NCBI GenBank assembly: GCA_030549495.1
Contig: JAUIRK010000928.1
Span: 757,001-821,000, forward strand
DNA from: Nectonema munidae
Lineage: Eukaryota > Nematomorpha > Nectonematoida > Nectonematidae
Direction: 5' to 3'
Length of the DNA: 64,000 nt
The notes below the pieces were generated by a model that did no database searches, was not told the DNA's origin, and saw nothing but the letters and a program-made list of their open reading frames with translations. This document shows positions 1 to 10,570 of this stretch, in pieces (the stretch's first letter is position 1; each line of letters opens with the position of its first letter). The position numbers and the translations under genes are program-made.

Positions 1-2869
1 CTGCCATCGTATATAAAAAATGTTTAGATATATTTCTTCTTCATGAATATTCTAATGATTTTATAACTACTATTCACTGTAAGTCTAAATCCACTAGTTT
101 TATTTGCATTTGTGTTTATTTTCCTCCATATTCTAATTCCTATATTAACTTTTCTCAGATCTTCAAAGATATTCCTTTTTCAAACATCTTGATTATTGGT
201 GATATGAATGCCCGACACTCTTTATGGGATTTTAAAACCAATTCAAGAGGTAGGCTTTTATATGATAAAATTATTGAGCATAGCCTTAATATAATTGACT
301 CAGTTAAAGATCCTACCTTTATTAGTCTGAGAACAGACATCAATTTAAGTTCACATATTGATCTAACTTTGTGTAGTGATGTAATGAAAAATTTCATACA
401 AAGTTGGAGAATACTTGATGAAATTTCAATGTCTGATCATAAATTTATTGAAGTTCATGTTGATTTTGAACTAATTTCTCTTGAAAACAATTTTAGGAAA
501 ATTTTTAATACTAAAATCTTTACAGAAAACCTAAAATATGAGATTGGTGAAAACTCTGATATTTTTAAAGATAAAATAATATATAATAGTTTTGATATTG
601 AAGTATTTGCCGAAAAATTGACACAGGATCTAATACATGCTTCCAATAGAAATTCCTTTTCAATCAAATGCAATAACAACTTTTGGTGTCCCACTTTGTA
701 TCAACTTAGAAAGAAGCTAAGGTTTGCATACAAACAGTTCAAAAAAAGTAAAAATGATTTGGAAATTTATCTTAACACTAAAAGATTTTGCAGGAATAAA
801 ATAAATTTTTTTAAAAAAGAACAATGGAAACGATTCTTAGATTTCGACAGAAACACTTTTTGGAAAAAAATAAAATCTATAACAAATCTCAAACGCCAAA
901 CAGATCCTAAATATTTTATTTTAGCAGATAACTCCCCTGCTACAATCTCATCTAACTCGATGAATATCATTAACCATTTCTTTCCAAACGTCTCAATATG
1001 TACCTTTGTATAATCAGGAACATTGCCTTGTTGAAATTTCATCTGAAGAACTTTATTTCTATCTTAAAAATACTAGAAGAAAATCCGCACCTGGTTATGA
1101 TAAAATAACCTTCAACCTAATAAAACTTTCTCTCCCGATCATTGAATCCTTTCTTTCGAAACTATACAACTCCATCTTTAAATTCTCTTTCTTTCCTAAT
1201 ATTTTTTAAATTGACGAAGTTCTCTTAATCCCTCAACTTAATTCTCAAAATTAAAGTATCGAAAACTGGAGACCTATTACCCTTTTACATTGTATGGGCA
1301 AGTTTTGTGAAAAAATTGTAAGATTGAGAAGATCACATAGAGAAAACTAATTGTCTCAATAAAAACCAATTTGCTTATGTCTCATAAAATTCTTCAGAAA
1401 TTGCTATAGACCGTTCAATCTCAACTATTTATATATGTTTTAAGTATGACTTGTCTCTAACAACCTTTTTTTATTGATTTTAAAGGTGCCTTCAACTCAG
1501 CGTGTCACTCTTGCATTACAAGAAACATGCAAAAAATGAAATTTCCCAGCTACCTGATTGAATTGATTAGGTCATATCTTGAAGGCAGAAATGTTTTCAT
1601 TACAAGTGCTACAGACGTCAAAAAAACTTAAATGCTTCTACTCCACATGGAGCTTGTGTATCTGATTTGAATTTTTGGAAGAAAATAATTGTTTTTACCA
1701 AAGTTACTCAGATGATCTCTTAATTGCCATTGAAGGACCTTGTTCGACTAAAAATCTAATTAAACTAAGTCTACTACTTGAAGAAGTTAAATCATTTGCA
1801 TGTATTCTAAATCTAACTATTAAATGTCCCCACCTCTATTTTAGTAATGTAAACTTTTCTCCTTCCTTATCTATCAAATATCTGGGAGTCTTTTTCACCT
1901 CTAAACTTAATTAGAGCTTTCACTTTGAAACAATTTACTCTAAATGTTTCCAAAAGTTAAAACAATCAATGATTTCTTTTAGCCAAACCATTTTGTTTTC
2001 TTTAAAACCTTTCTCATGCGTATAATTCTGCCTTCCTTAACTTATGGAATTACATCCTGGGGAACTATCTTTAAATACAAGAAATATAAACTAGAGATCC
2101 TTTAATTTGCTATCCTGAGAAAAGCACTCAAATGTGCCATTTCCACTTCTAAGACTATGATTCGCTGCTCTTAATTGCTGTCAAAATATTGTTAATAACT
2201 CAAATGCTGTCTTTGTTTTTTCTGATGGCTCGTATGAAAAAAGCACCCCAACGGCGGCATTTTCTTTTGTTTTATATCTTCCAAATCAAAGTTCACCTGT
2301 TTATTCCCATGCAGTCAATATTGGTCAAATGTCATCCTCATATCACGTTGAATGTTCAGGTAAACATTTGTTCACTAACTTTTCACTTATTTTCTCGGAT
2401 CCCCTCTCGTTGATAAAATCGAAATCTGATATTTCTCCCTTTATCAGACTCATTCTCACTATTATCTCAACTTAAGCAATTTGTTCCACATACGTTACGT
2501 ATTATATGGTGTCCAGGCCACAAAGTTCTACATGGTAATGAATTTGCTGATTCCCTTGCCAAACGCGCTCTAAGCTACACCACTACAAATTATCCGGTTT
2601 CACTATCTTCTGTCAAAAAATTTCTCAGCAAAAGAGTTTAGAGTTAAGTAATAAATAGTGGTTAGACAGTAAGTACTCAAATAAATATAAAATTAATTGT
2701 GTTAAAACATTGGAAAAAAATCTATGTAAATTAAAACTGCTAACTCTTCCTCCTGAACTTCTAAGATTGTTAACAGGTAACTGCATATGAAAGAAATTTT
2801 TATATATGATAAAAAAAACTACAGACTCACTCTGCTGTTTTGGTTGTGAAAAAATTGAAGATGCTAACC
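1..2869 (+). mobile_element. LINE (I/Jockey-like, with RNase H), decayed, 5' part outside window
   Basis: Left part of a non-LTR retrotransposon. An open frame at 189-1013 carries the C-terminal half of an apurinic-type endonuclease: a GDMNARHSLW motif near its start, then a PTFIS stretch, an S.IDLT motif and a terminal SDH motif. Reverse transcriptase pieces follow in shifting frames: APGYDKITF near 1090-1120, ENWRPITLL near 1263-1290, FFIDFKGAFNSA near 1470-1500 and YSDDLL near 1705. RNase H pieces follow at about 2210-2620 (FSDGSYEKS, WCPGHKVLHGNEFADSLAKR). Frameshifts and stops are frequent, so the copy is dead. RNase H places it in the I/R1/LOA-type groups rather than CR1. The 3' end resumes at 7766 after a hAT insertion. 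Endonuclease and RT assignments are firm; the clade is inferred. Confidence 0.85.
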
Positions 2870-3039
2870 CAGGGGTGGGGAACCTGCGGCCTTAAGGCCG
2901 CATGCGGCCTTCCGGGCCATCAAGTTAGGCCTTTGATATAAATATTATTTTTTATAAAAACTTTGAATAGTTTTTAGGTCTGAAATCATTATGCACCTGA
3001 AACTTATAATATACACCACACACATAGACGAAAGGAATA

Positions 3040-6000
3040 TTAATTGTGTTCAGAGGAATTTCTTCATCCAAACAGTTTTTGTATTAGACAGCTAATCTGG
3101 AACTTTATTGTTGGCGCTGTTTCTTTCAAACTTAAATAATCTTTCATGCGGAGTTTCATTAGTTGATGTGTTCAGAAGTGTTCGGAGTGCATTCAAGCAA
3201 TCTGGAAGAACGTCTTCCCATTTTTCGATGGGCAGTCCTTGAGTCTCTGTTGCTAAAGTGACGGTTTTCCAGATAATTCCGTTGTATCTTTCGCATTGAG
3301 AATTGCCTTGAGGATTATAAGCTGTTGTGAAAGTCGAGGCTACGCCTTTACTTAAAAGAAAAGTTTTAAGTTCACTCGATAAAAATGAGCTCCCGCGATC
3401 TGAGTGTACATATTTAGGTAGTCCAAAGATTGCGAAAACTCCTTGCAAACATTTTATTACCGTAGTTGACGTCGTATCCTTGCAAGGAAAAGCAAATGGA
3501 AATCTAGAATACTCGTCAATGATAGTGAGAATGTACTTGTTCTTGGTTTCTGATGGCAAAGGACCTTTGAAGTCGATAGATAGTCTATCAAATGGTTTTG
3601 TAGACTTTACCATGTGGTCTCCGTAAGACTTGAAGAATCTTGGTTTGCATTTACAACAGACTTGGCAGTTCTTTGTCATCACTATTTCGTCCATTGAAAA
3701 GGGTAGGTTCTTTTCTCTGACAAAGTGACTCATTCTTCGCACTCCAGGATGGATCAGTGAGTCATGCAGCTCTTTTAGCTTCGTCGAGTCTTTTGAAATT
3801 GAACATGCACGTGATAACGCATCTGCAGATAAATTGTCGATTCCAAGTCGATACTTGATGTCAAAGGAATATGAAGCTAACTCCAAACGCCAGCGAAGCA
3901 TCTTGTCGTTTTTGATCTTGTTCTTGCCATTATTGCTAAAAATGCAGGAAACTGCTTTCTGGTCCGTCACTACGGTAAAGTGTTGTCTAATTAGGAAGTG
4001 TTTCCAGTGTCGTACCGATGCGATGATGGCGTAAGCTTCTTTCTCCACGATGTGTGCTTTGGTTTCTGCTAGATTAAGAGTTTTGGAAAAGAATGCTACA
4101 GGCCTTCCATTTTGCAAGAGTGAGGCGGCGATTGTCTTCTCTGAAGCGTCTGTTTCCACAACGAATGGCACACCACTCTTGGTTGCGTGTAAAGCAGATC
4201 TACCAATTTCTTCTTTGAGAGAGTGAATTACTTTTATTTGACTGTTGGTTAGAGGAAAGGAGGTCACTTTTGTTAGAGATTGAACTTTCGTGGAGTAATT
4301 GGAAATCCATTTGGCGTAATATGAGAAGAATCCCATCATTCTTTTCAATTCAGCAGAACTTCGCGGTATTGGCATTTCTGTCAGAGGTTTGATGCGATCC
4401 TTGTTAGGCCTTAGCTCCCCATCACCAATCTCATATCCAAGAAACTTGATAGATGCGAGTCCTTGCTTACTTTTGCTCCAATTGATGTTTAGTTGATAGG
4501 AATTGGCTGCGTTAAGAAAAGACTTTAGATTGCGATCGTGTTGCTCCAAAGTCTTCCCACAGATTATTACATCGTCTATGTAAGAAAAAGTATCACTAAG
4601 TTTATTTAACGAAATAAAGTTATTGATGTATCGCTGAAATGCAGAGGCCCCATTGGTTACTCCCATCGGAATTTTCGTGAATTGATAAAGTCTACCGTCA
4701 GCTTCAAACCCAGTGTACATTCGCTCGTCTTTTCCCAGTTCCACTTGATAATAAGCTTCGGAAAGATCAATTAAACTGAAGTATTTGAATTTGGCTACTT
4801 TATGTGCCAATTCATTTACATCAGGCAAAGGATAGGCGTCAGCTAAGGTAAACTTATTTATCGTGCGTGAGAAGTCAACTACCATTCTCTTCCCTCCGGC
4901 GGTTTTGGGAACAAGGACAACTTGAGCTCGCCATGGAGAATTGGATTCTTCAATAACTCCAGCTTTCAGCAGTCTCTGGACTTCACTTCGTATAAATCGC
5001 TGATCATCTTCACTGAACTTTCTAGTTCTTGTTATCTGAGGTCGACAATTAGCAGACAAGAATCTAAAAAGTTTCACTTCATTCGAGTTCTTTGTGGCAC
5101 ATGTATGACGAGCTTCAAGGTTTCCACTGTGATATTGGAAATCCAAAGAAGGTTCTTTCCCACGGAATTCAATGGTGATGTCTTTATGTCTTTTGAGAAA
5201 ACTAATTCCCAAGATGACCTCTTTCCACAAGTTAGGTAAAATCAAGAACTCCACATTATCGTAGACTTTATTTTGAATTTGCAATTGAGCACGAGTTCTT
5301 CCCATAACCTGCATTTTGAACTTGCTAGAAGCCATGCTGACCTTTTCTTTGCAGGGATATAGCTTCAAATTCAGTCGTCGAGCAGTATCTTTGTCCAAGA
5401 AGTTGTCGGTGCTTCCAGTGTCGACGAGTACTTGACATTTAGAGCCGTTGAGAAGAACGATGCTTTTCCAGCTGGATTTCTTCGACGTTCCATTGATGTT
5501 TGAAACGTTTTTCCTTGCAGATCGACAAACTTTGGAGAAATGTCCAAGTTTACCACACTTGAAGCAGGTATGACGCTTGGCAGGACACAACTCTCTAGAG
5601 TTTCTAGGGTGTCTTTTACCTCCACAGAAGTAGCAATTTCCATTTGAAGATTTTAAAAAGGAAGAACAACTATCCATCTCTGACGCTTCACGATTTTGAC
5701 GTGTTGAGAGTTCATCAGGTTGGTTCTCGTTTGCGGTTGCAGCAAGCGTTAGGGTATTGGACGCGTAGCTTTCGCTTTGGCTTAAAGCTTGCTCCATAGC
5801 TCTAGCTTGATTGACTGCGGTGTTGAGATCAAGTTTCGTGTTTTCAAGAAGTCTGGTTCGAATAGCACTGTTCCTCAATCCAGAGATGAGAGAATCTCTT
5901 ATGAAAAGATCTTTGTGCTCATCGGCAGTTACTTCTTTGAATTCGCAATTCATGGATAACACCTTCAAGGATTGAAAGAAAGAGTCGACGGTCTCGTCAC

Positions 6001-6380
6001 TTGATTGAACGCGCGTTGAGAGGAGGTGCCTTGCATGAACTTCGTTAGGAACTTTGACGTATGCACTTTCCAATTGCTTTATTGCCATCTCATAACTTGA
6101 CGCTTTTTGTATGCTTTCAGCAACGTCAGGTCCCAAGTGAATGATGAGAAGTTCAAGCTTGTTGGGACTGTGATCCTTCAAACAGTCAAGGTAATAAGTG
6201 AATCCTCTAAACCAGTGCTTCCATAATTTTCCACTTTGTTCTTCGTTAGGGAGAACGTTGAACTCCTTTGGTCTGACGGCTTTTTCCATAAAGGGTTGGA
6301 TGTTGAATAAAATTGTGATGAATAGAAAGAATCTGAAAGGCTGGAGCTTTTATTCAACAAATAGCGCGTGAAAAGACATA

Positions 6381-6411
<31 letters not shown>

Positions 6412-6580
6412 AAGAATTTGCATAGTAAAAGAAAAGTCTATATTAATAGAATAGAAGAATTGTGATGTTCAGAGAAGTGTTAATGACAAAAATAAATATA
6501 ACTATGACAGATAATTATGGTTAAATGAAAAGATATTATGTGTAAGTTTATAAACAAAAATGATGATAATAGTAATAATA
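3040..6580 (-). mobile_element. Ty3/Gypsy LTR retrotransposon fossil inside the hAT element
   Basis: A minus-strand LTR-type element that lies wholly within the hAT transposon, so it is the youngest of the three nested layers. Its internal gag-pol region is largely preserved (separate entry). The outer limits are approximate: on the left the element starts somewhere after the hAT arm at about 2990, and on the right hAT transposase sequence resumes near 6600. I could not find a convincing pair of terminal repeats by eye; the right flank holds a (TA)n run at 6386-6412 and an AAT-rich run at about 6565-6590. The element is incomplete at its ends, yet the long open coding region suggests a fairly recent insertion. 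Family assignment to Ty3/Gypsy is firm from domain order. Confidence 0.85.
3092..6289 (-). CDS. Ty3/Gypsy gag-pol polyprotein (fossil element)
   Basis: A single 1065-codon frame with gag and pol fused. Domains in order: gag-like region at residues 1-210; two zinc knuckles at about 219-255 (CYFCGG and CFKCGKLGH); aspartic protease with VDTGS at about 289-293; reverse transcriptase at about 430-620 with FSLIDLSEAYYQVELG and the YIDD catalytic box at about 570; RNase H at about 708-820 starting VVETDASEKTIAA; and integrase at about 840-1060 with a zinc-binding part and the Asp, Asp, Glu core residues at about 906, 964 and 1000 (SDRGS and QCERYNG contexts). RT, then RNase H, then integrase is the Ty3/Gypsy order. 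The integrase C-terminal extension seen in many relatives looks short. The start ATG at 6289 gives a normal gag N-terminus. No envelope was seen. Confidence 0.9.
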   Translation of the reverse strand: MEKAVRPKEFNVLPNEEQSGKLWKHWFRGFTYYLDCLKDHSPNKLELLIIHLGPDVAESIQKASSYEMAIKQLESAYVKVPNEVHARHLLSTRVQSSDETVDSFFQSLKVLSMNCEFKEVTADEHKDLFIRDSLISGLRNSAIRTRLLENTKLDLNTAVNQARAMEQALSQSESYASNTLTLAATANENQPDELSTRQNREASEMDSCSSFLKSSNGNCYFCGGKRHPRNSRELCPAKRHTCFKCGKLGHFSKVCRSARKNVSNINGTSKKSSWKSIVLLNGSKCQVLVDTGSTDNFLDKDTARRLNLKLYPCKEKVSMASSKFKMQVMGRTRAQLQIQNKVYDNVEFLILPNLWKEVILGISFLKRHKDITIEFRGKEPSLDFQYHSGNLEARHTCATKNSNEVKLFRFLSANCRPQITRTRKFSEDDQRFIRSEVQRLLKAGVIEESNSPWRAQVVLVPKTAGGKRMVVDFSRTINKFTLADAYPLPDVNELAHKVAKFKYFSLIDLSEAYYQVELGKDERMYTGFEADGRLYQFTKIPMGVTNGASAFQRYINNFISLNKLSDTFSYIDDVIICGKTLEQHDRNLKSFLNAANSYQLNINWSKSKQGLASIKFLGYEIGDGELRPNKDRIKPLTEMPIPRSSAELKRMMGFFSYYAKWISNYSTKVQSLTKVTSFPLTNSQIKVIHSLKEEIGRSALHATKSGVPFVVETDASEKTIAASLLQNGRPVAFFSKTLNLAETKAHIVEKEAYAIIASVRHWKHFLIRQHFTVVTDQKAVSCIFSNNGKNKIKNDKMLRWRLELASYSFDIKYRLGIDNLSADALSRACSISKDSTKLKELHDSLIHPGVRRMSHFVREKNLPFSMDEIVMTKNCQVCCKCKPRFFKSYGDHMVKSTKPFDRLSIDFKGPLPSETKNKYILTIIDEYSRFPFAFPCKDTTSTTVIKCLQGVFAIFGLPKYVHSDRGSSFLSSELKTFLLSKGVASTFTTAYNPQGNSQCERYNGIIWKTVTLATETQGLPIEKWEDVLPDCLNALRTLLNTSTNETPHERLFKFERNSANNKVPD

Positions 6581-7583
6581 ATAATAATGAAGAAGGGTTA
6601 TTTGAATAATACACAGAGCAACTCAAAAATGTAATCTAGAAGGAAAATGTGTATTACTCAGTAGCCTTGGATGAATCGACAGATTCCACAGATTCAGCAC
6701 AAGTATTGTATTAAGAATGAAGGATTTATTGCGCATCTTAAAAGAGAAACCAAAGATCCAAATGAACTGATTTCTTTTCATTGTATTTTACATCAATAAA
6801 ATCTCTGTGCAAAATCTGTCATTTTAAATGATATTTTGCAAAAGGTTATAAGTATTGTTCACTATATTTGAGCAAATGCCACGAAACATCGTCAATTTCG
6901 AAACATGCTGATGATGAATGACAAAGTAATTAGTGTAGATTTGCATTATCACTCAAAAGTACGCTGGTTGTCACAAGGGAAAGTATTGGTCAAAATTTTG
7001 TCTTTACGAAGGCAAATGATTGACTTTTCAAAGAAAGTGACAAACATTGTGAATTATCAGATCCAAATTTTTACAGATATGTAGCTTTTTAAAATCAAAC
7101 TTTCAGAACACATTCCCCAGTTTACGAAGGTAATGAGTAAAAATGAAGATATCTATGAATCTTTTAAAGAAAACGGATCAATCTCTGTTTGACAACAGGG
7201 AAGATCCTATTGAAATTTGGAAAAAGGCCCTAGAATATCCTCGTCTTTATGAACATGCACGCCGACTGATTTCCTTCTTTTCTACAACATAGTGTTGTAA
7301 ATCCACATTCTCGTACTTGACGCAAATAAAGAATTCGCTGAGAACACAGTTGACAGATGAGCATTTGGAGGACCAATTAAAACCAAGAACCACTATGTTG
7401 GAGCCTGATATCAAAATGCTTTCTCAAAAGAAGCAAACTCAAAGAAGTCATGAATTTGTATAAAAAGGACCTACTTACCTAAATGAAATATTTGAAAACT
7501 TCATATTCTCGATGTTTATACGTCTGTCTTTTTTTATAAGAACATTATTAATTAATACTTGTATAAAATAAAATCCTAATTTT

Positions 7584-7629
7584 AATAATCTAATAAAAGA
7601 ACTTGTATAAGTTCTTTTATTAGATTATT
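7584..7629. repeat. Perfect 21-bp inverted repeat (hairpin) near the hAT right end
   Basis: Positions 7584-7604 and 7609-7629 are exact reverse complements separated by only 4 bases (GTAT). The arms contain TCTAATAAAAGAACTT and its complement. The hairpin lies about 130 bp inside the right terminus of the hAT element. hAT ends often carry subterminal transposase-binding repeats, but a perfect near-loopless stem of this length is not typical. It could be a replication-slippage product. Confidence 0.9.
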
Positions 7630-7765
7630 ATTATTAAATGTTGTACGAGGGGATAAAATAACTGAAAAAATATAGTAATTTGTTCAGTGCGGCCTTTACT
7701 ATGAGGGAAGATGAATTGTAAGGTGGCCTTCATGCACAAAAAGGTTCCCTATCTCTGTCCTAACC

Positions 7766-8020
7766 ACTTAATTTTTAATGCGAGAAAACTCAATATTTGA
7801 CCGGAAACTTTATTGCAAAATGTAAGAAAGAACGCGGAGTTATTATTAAATCAATTGATTAAATTTTCATAAAATCTCAACTTTTAAACACCTATCAATG
7901 TTAATCAAAGATATTGGAAAACTGCTTAATTTAAATCCCCTCTAAATTTATTTACTTCCTTTTTGTTTTTTAATTTTTATTTAAATCTTCACTCCTCACT
8001 TACAAAGTTTATACAAGGCA
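7766..8020 (+). mobile_element. 3' remainder of the split LINE
   Basis: Directly after the hAT target duplication the sequence continues the LINE C-terminal region: His, then LIFNARKL, which completes the C-x2-C...H...C-like pattern begun at about 2838-2869 (CCFGCEKIEDAN). Readable protein similarity fades by about 7850. The 3' end of the LINE was not identified; 8020 is an estimate. Confidence 0.6.
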
Positions 8021-9719
8021 ACTTTTTTAAACCAATTATATTATTGAAGCTTTATGCCAGCTTTCGAGTCCTCAGTGAATTACAAGCTGCGTAAATCAAT
8101 CAATTACATTCAACACTTCTTACAAAACTAAAAAAAATGGAAACTTTTTTTACTTAATTCAAGCTTTTATCATTTTTTCAATGTTTAAGTATATCAACGG
8201 TTTCGTTGCCTTATGACTAACCTCGCAACTGGTCAATTCACCTTATAGTTGTATTTATTTCTAAAAATTCTATCCTGTTATATGAAATTTATTTCATTAT
8301 TACTTAAAATTTATTTTAATTTGTCAATACACTTGCTCACGTATCTTGACTGTCTCTAAATCATGTTTCTTAAAATTTATTTTCAGACTGTGTTATTGTA
8401 TTAAATTTCCATGTTATTTTTTTTACTTTTTGCAAAATAACATTTTTCTTATGCTTACATTGTCTTTCAAAATATTTTAAACAGCCAAAAAAAGGTAATT
8501 TATTTAAAACACAATAATTTAACTCTAGAATTCCACAAGACTCCATTTATGATCTTATTCTTAACTAAACTCAATCCTGTCGATTGGTGATAGGGTTTAA
8601 GCCCGCCCTGGAATTATTTTTTTCCCACAAATTTGCTTAGAATATGTATTTGTATCTATAACATTGCTAATTGGCACTCTTTCGGGAAAGATAACTTGAA
8701 ATTTTGCAGAGAGAAGGAACATCTAACTTGAAAACAGAGCATTCTAATAAAATTCTTCTTGGAGGCAAATTAATAAAATTAAAAGATATACTGTCCCCTC
8801 ATAAAAATTAAAAAAAATTACTATCTAAAAATCATATCAAAAAGTACTTTTTTTCTCATTTATTAAGTTCGAAACTAGTAGTAAAGAAATTGATTTAGCT
8901 GTAACGTTTAAACTTTCATAATTTGTATTCTTGTCTACTTTTCATTTTAATAGTTTCAAAAACTTTTTTTTAATAGTTAGAATTTTTTGTGCCTTTAGTT
9001 TTTTCTATCAATAAATGTCTCTCTCAACTGTAATTAAGTAAAAAACAAAATGAACAGGACATAAAACTCAACAACTTTCTCTTTCTTTAGTAATATTTTT
9101 GTTTTGGTGTGAACTGTGATAATCACCTATGCTTTATTTAAGTCTATCTTCCATTTGAACATATCTGATTGAAAATGAATACGAATAACGAAAATTTGCA
9201 TAAATGAATAATAAAACGAAAATTTGTCCATCACTGGTATATAATACTATACCTATCTAAAAGATAGATATATTCTGTATAAACTTAAATATAATTTCTT
9301 TATACAAACGCTGCCACAATCAAAGATGTAAATTAGCCAACCATTACCATTAATCGTATAATTCACATACTTTCACCAAATCAATGGTATTCAAACGACC
9401 TATATCTTGCTTATTCGAGTAACGATTAATGTTTAAAGGTATGTAAAAAATCTACCTATAAACATTGATTCATAAGTATCAATCAAATAAACATTCATAC
9501 CAAACTCACTCAAATCCTATTTACAACACCTAAGTATTACAGCATAAATAAAACCCTGTAAAAACGATTTTTGTTTCACTAAGTATTAAAATTTATAATT
9601 CTTTGTTGGTCGATTTATCTCGTGAAAAATCATAAAATCGGCTAAAAGTATTTTTAAAATGAAAATAATTATATTTTTCATTCAATAACTTCACGGCAAA
9701 CTACTTTAAGTATGTAAAT
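8021..9719. other. No gene seen
   Basis: AT-rich sequence with no open frame of note. It may include the 3' UTR of the LINE to the left and the 5' part of the LINE fragment to the right, but I see no motif that proves either. Confidence 0.5.
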
Positions 9720-10570
9720 AATTCGTTGGATACTGACTATATCGAAGAGGCCATCAACTCTCAGAATAATATTCCGAATGAATCTAAAGCTCTTTAAGTT
9801 GAAGCGATCTTTAAATCATGGACACAAGCAAAAACTGTGAAAGGCTTTATGTAGGTATTGTTGACTGTCACATCCATTGCGAGACTGAAAATATTACGCC
9901 GGATAAAAACTTTTGTGAATTATGTGCAGTTAGGAAATTTGATTGTAAGCATATTGCTAATTCAAGTTCTTGCTTCACCCTGAATAACTTGGAATTGATG
10001 TTGTGTCAAAAGAATTTTACTCTTTAAACTTAATTTATTAAAATTTATTAAGTTCAAATGATAAGTGAAATCGTTGACTTATTTGATTTGAAACTTTTTC
10101 ATGATTTTAATAAATCTTCCTTTTCTTCTACAAAATGCATCTTATCTGAAGAGATTAAAAATTCTTTTTCATTGAATCGTGAGACGGCATTGAAAATTTA
10201 ACATAGTTTATTTTTACAAATTTCCAAGTTTTTCTTTATTTCTTGGATTTTACTTTTGATTTTCTTTGCTTATCTATTTGGCAATTAATTTGTTAAAAAT
10301 TTTCTATACCTGGATATAAATTAGAGTTTTATGAGACGACTAAAAGAAGAGGAGCTGTTTCAATATTGTTCAAATCCGAGTTTACTCTAACCATGAGTTC
10401 CTCTTCATGTTATAATGATGTCTTTAAATGTCAAATTTTTGTCAATTCCTTTACTCTTAACATCTGTGTATTTTATCGACTTCCTTTAGCATAAGTAAAT
10501 TTATAAGCTTTTTATCTGAATTTCTATCTAAACTTACCTCATCTATAAATTATTTTATTTATTGAGATTT
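9720..10570 (+). mobile_element. LINE fragment: ORF1 zinc-knuckle end and endonuclease start
   Basis: A 69-codon frame at 9818-10027 has the layout of a LINE ORF1 C-terminus: ERLYVG, then C.I....E.I, then a decayed C-x2-C knuckle (CELCAVRKFDCKH). Further on, 10300-10490 read in frame pieces resembles the start of a LINE endonuclease: IPGYKLEFYETTKRRG, then VSILFKSEF, then FKCQIFVNSFTLNICVFYRLP. ORF1 followed by endonuclease on one strand is the LINE order. Stops interrupt both parts. The copy is truncated before the RT. Clade is uncertain (CR1/Jockey-like). Confidence 0.55.

Larger units (their letters stand above)
2870..7757 (+). mobile_element. hAT DNA transposon (ZBED/GTF2IRD2-like), inserted in the LINE
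   Basis: The left end starts CAGGGGTGGGGAACCT and the right end, read in reverse, starts CAGAGATAGGGAACCT, an imperfect terminal inverted repeat. Flanks are TGCTAACC (2862-2869) and TCCTAACC (7758-7765), an 8-bp target duplication with one mismatch, as expected for hAT. Removing the element restores the LINE frame at its CCHC-like motif (C-x2-C then a His after the junction). Transposase remains lie right of the fossil insertion: ALDESTDSTDSAQ near 6662, FHCILHQ near 6775, HRQF near 6892 and VRWLSQGKVL near 6960, all typical of the hAT catalytic core. Several stops and frameshifts are present, and the N-terminal zinc-finger part was not found. The whole element looks inactive. Confidence 0.85.

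Noticed and set aside
5371-5643. Short frames overlapping the gag-pol region on either strand
   Set aside because: They are shadows of the long gag-pol frame.
3040-6580. Clear pair of long terminal repeats around the Ty3/Gypsy fossil
   Set aside because: I compared the flanks by eye and found no convincing matching pair; a self-alignment would settle this.
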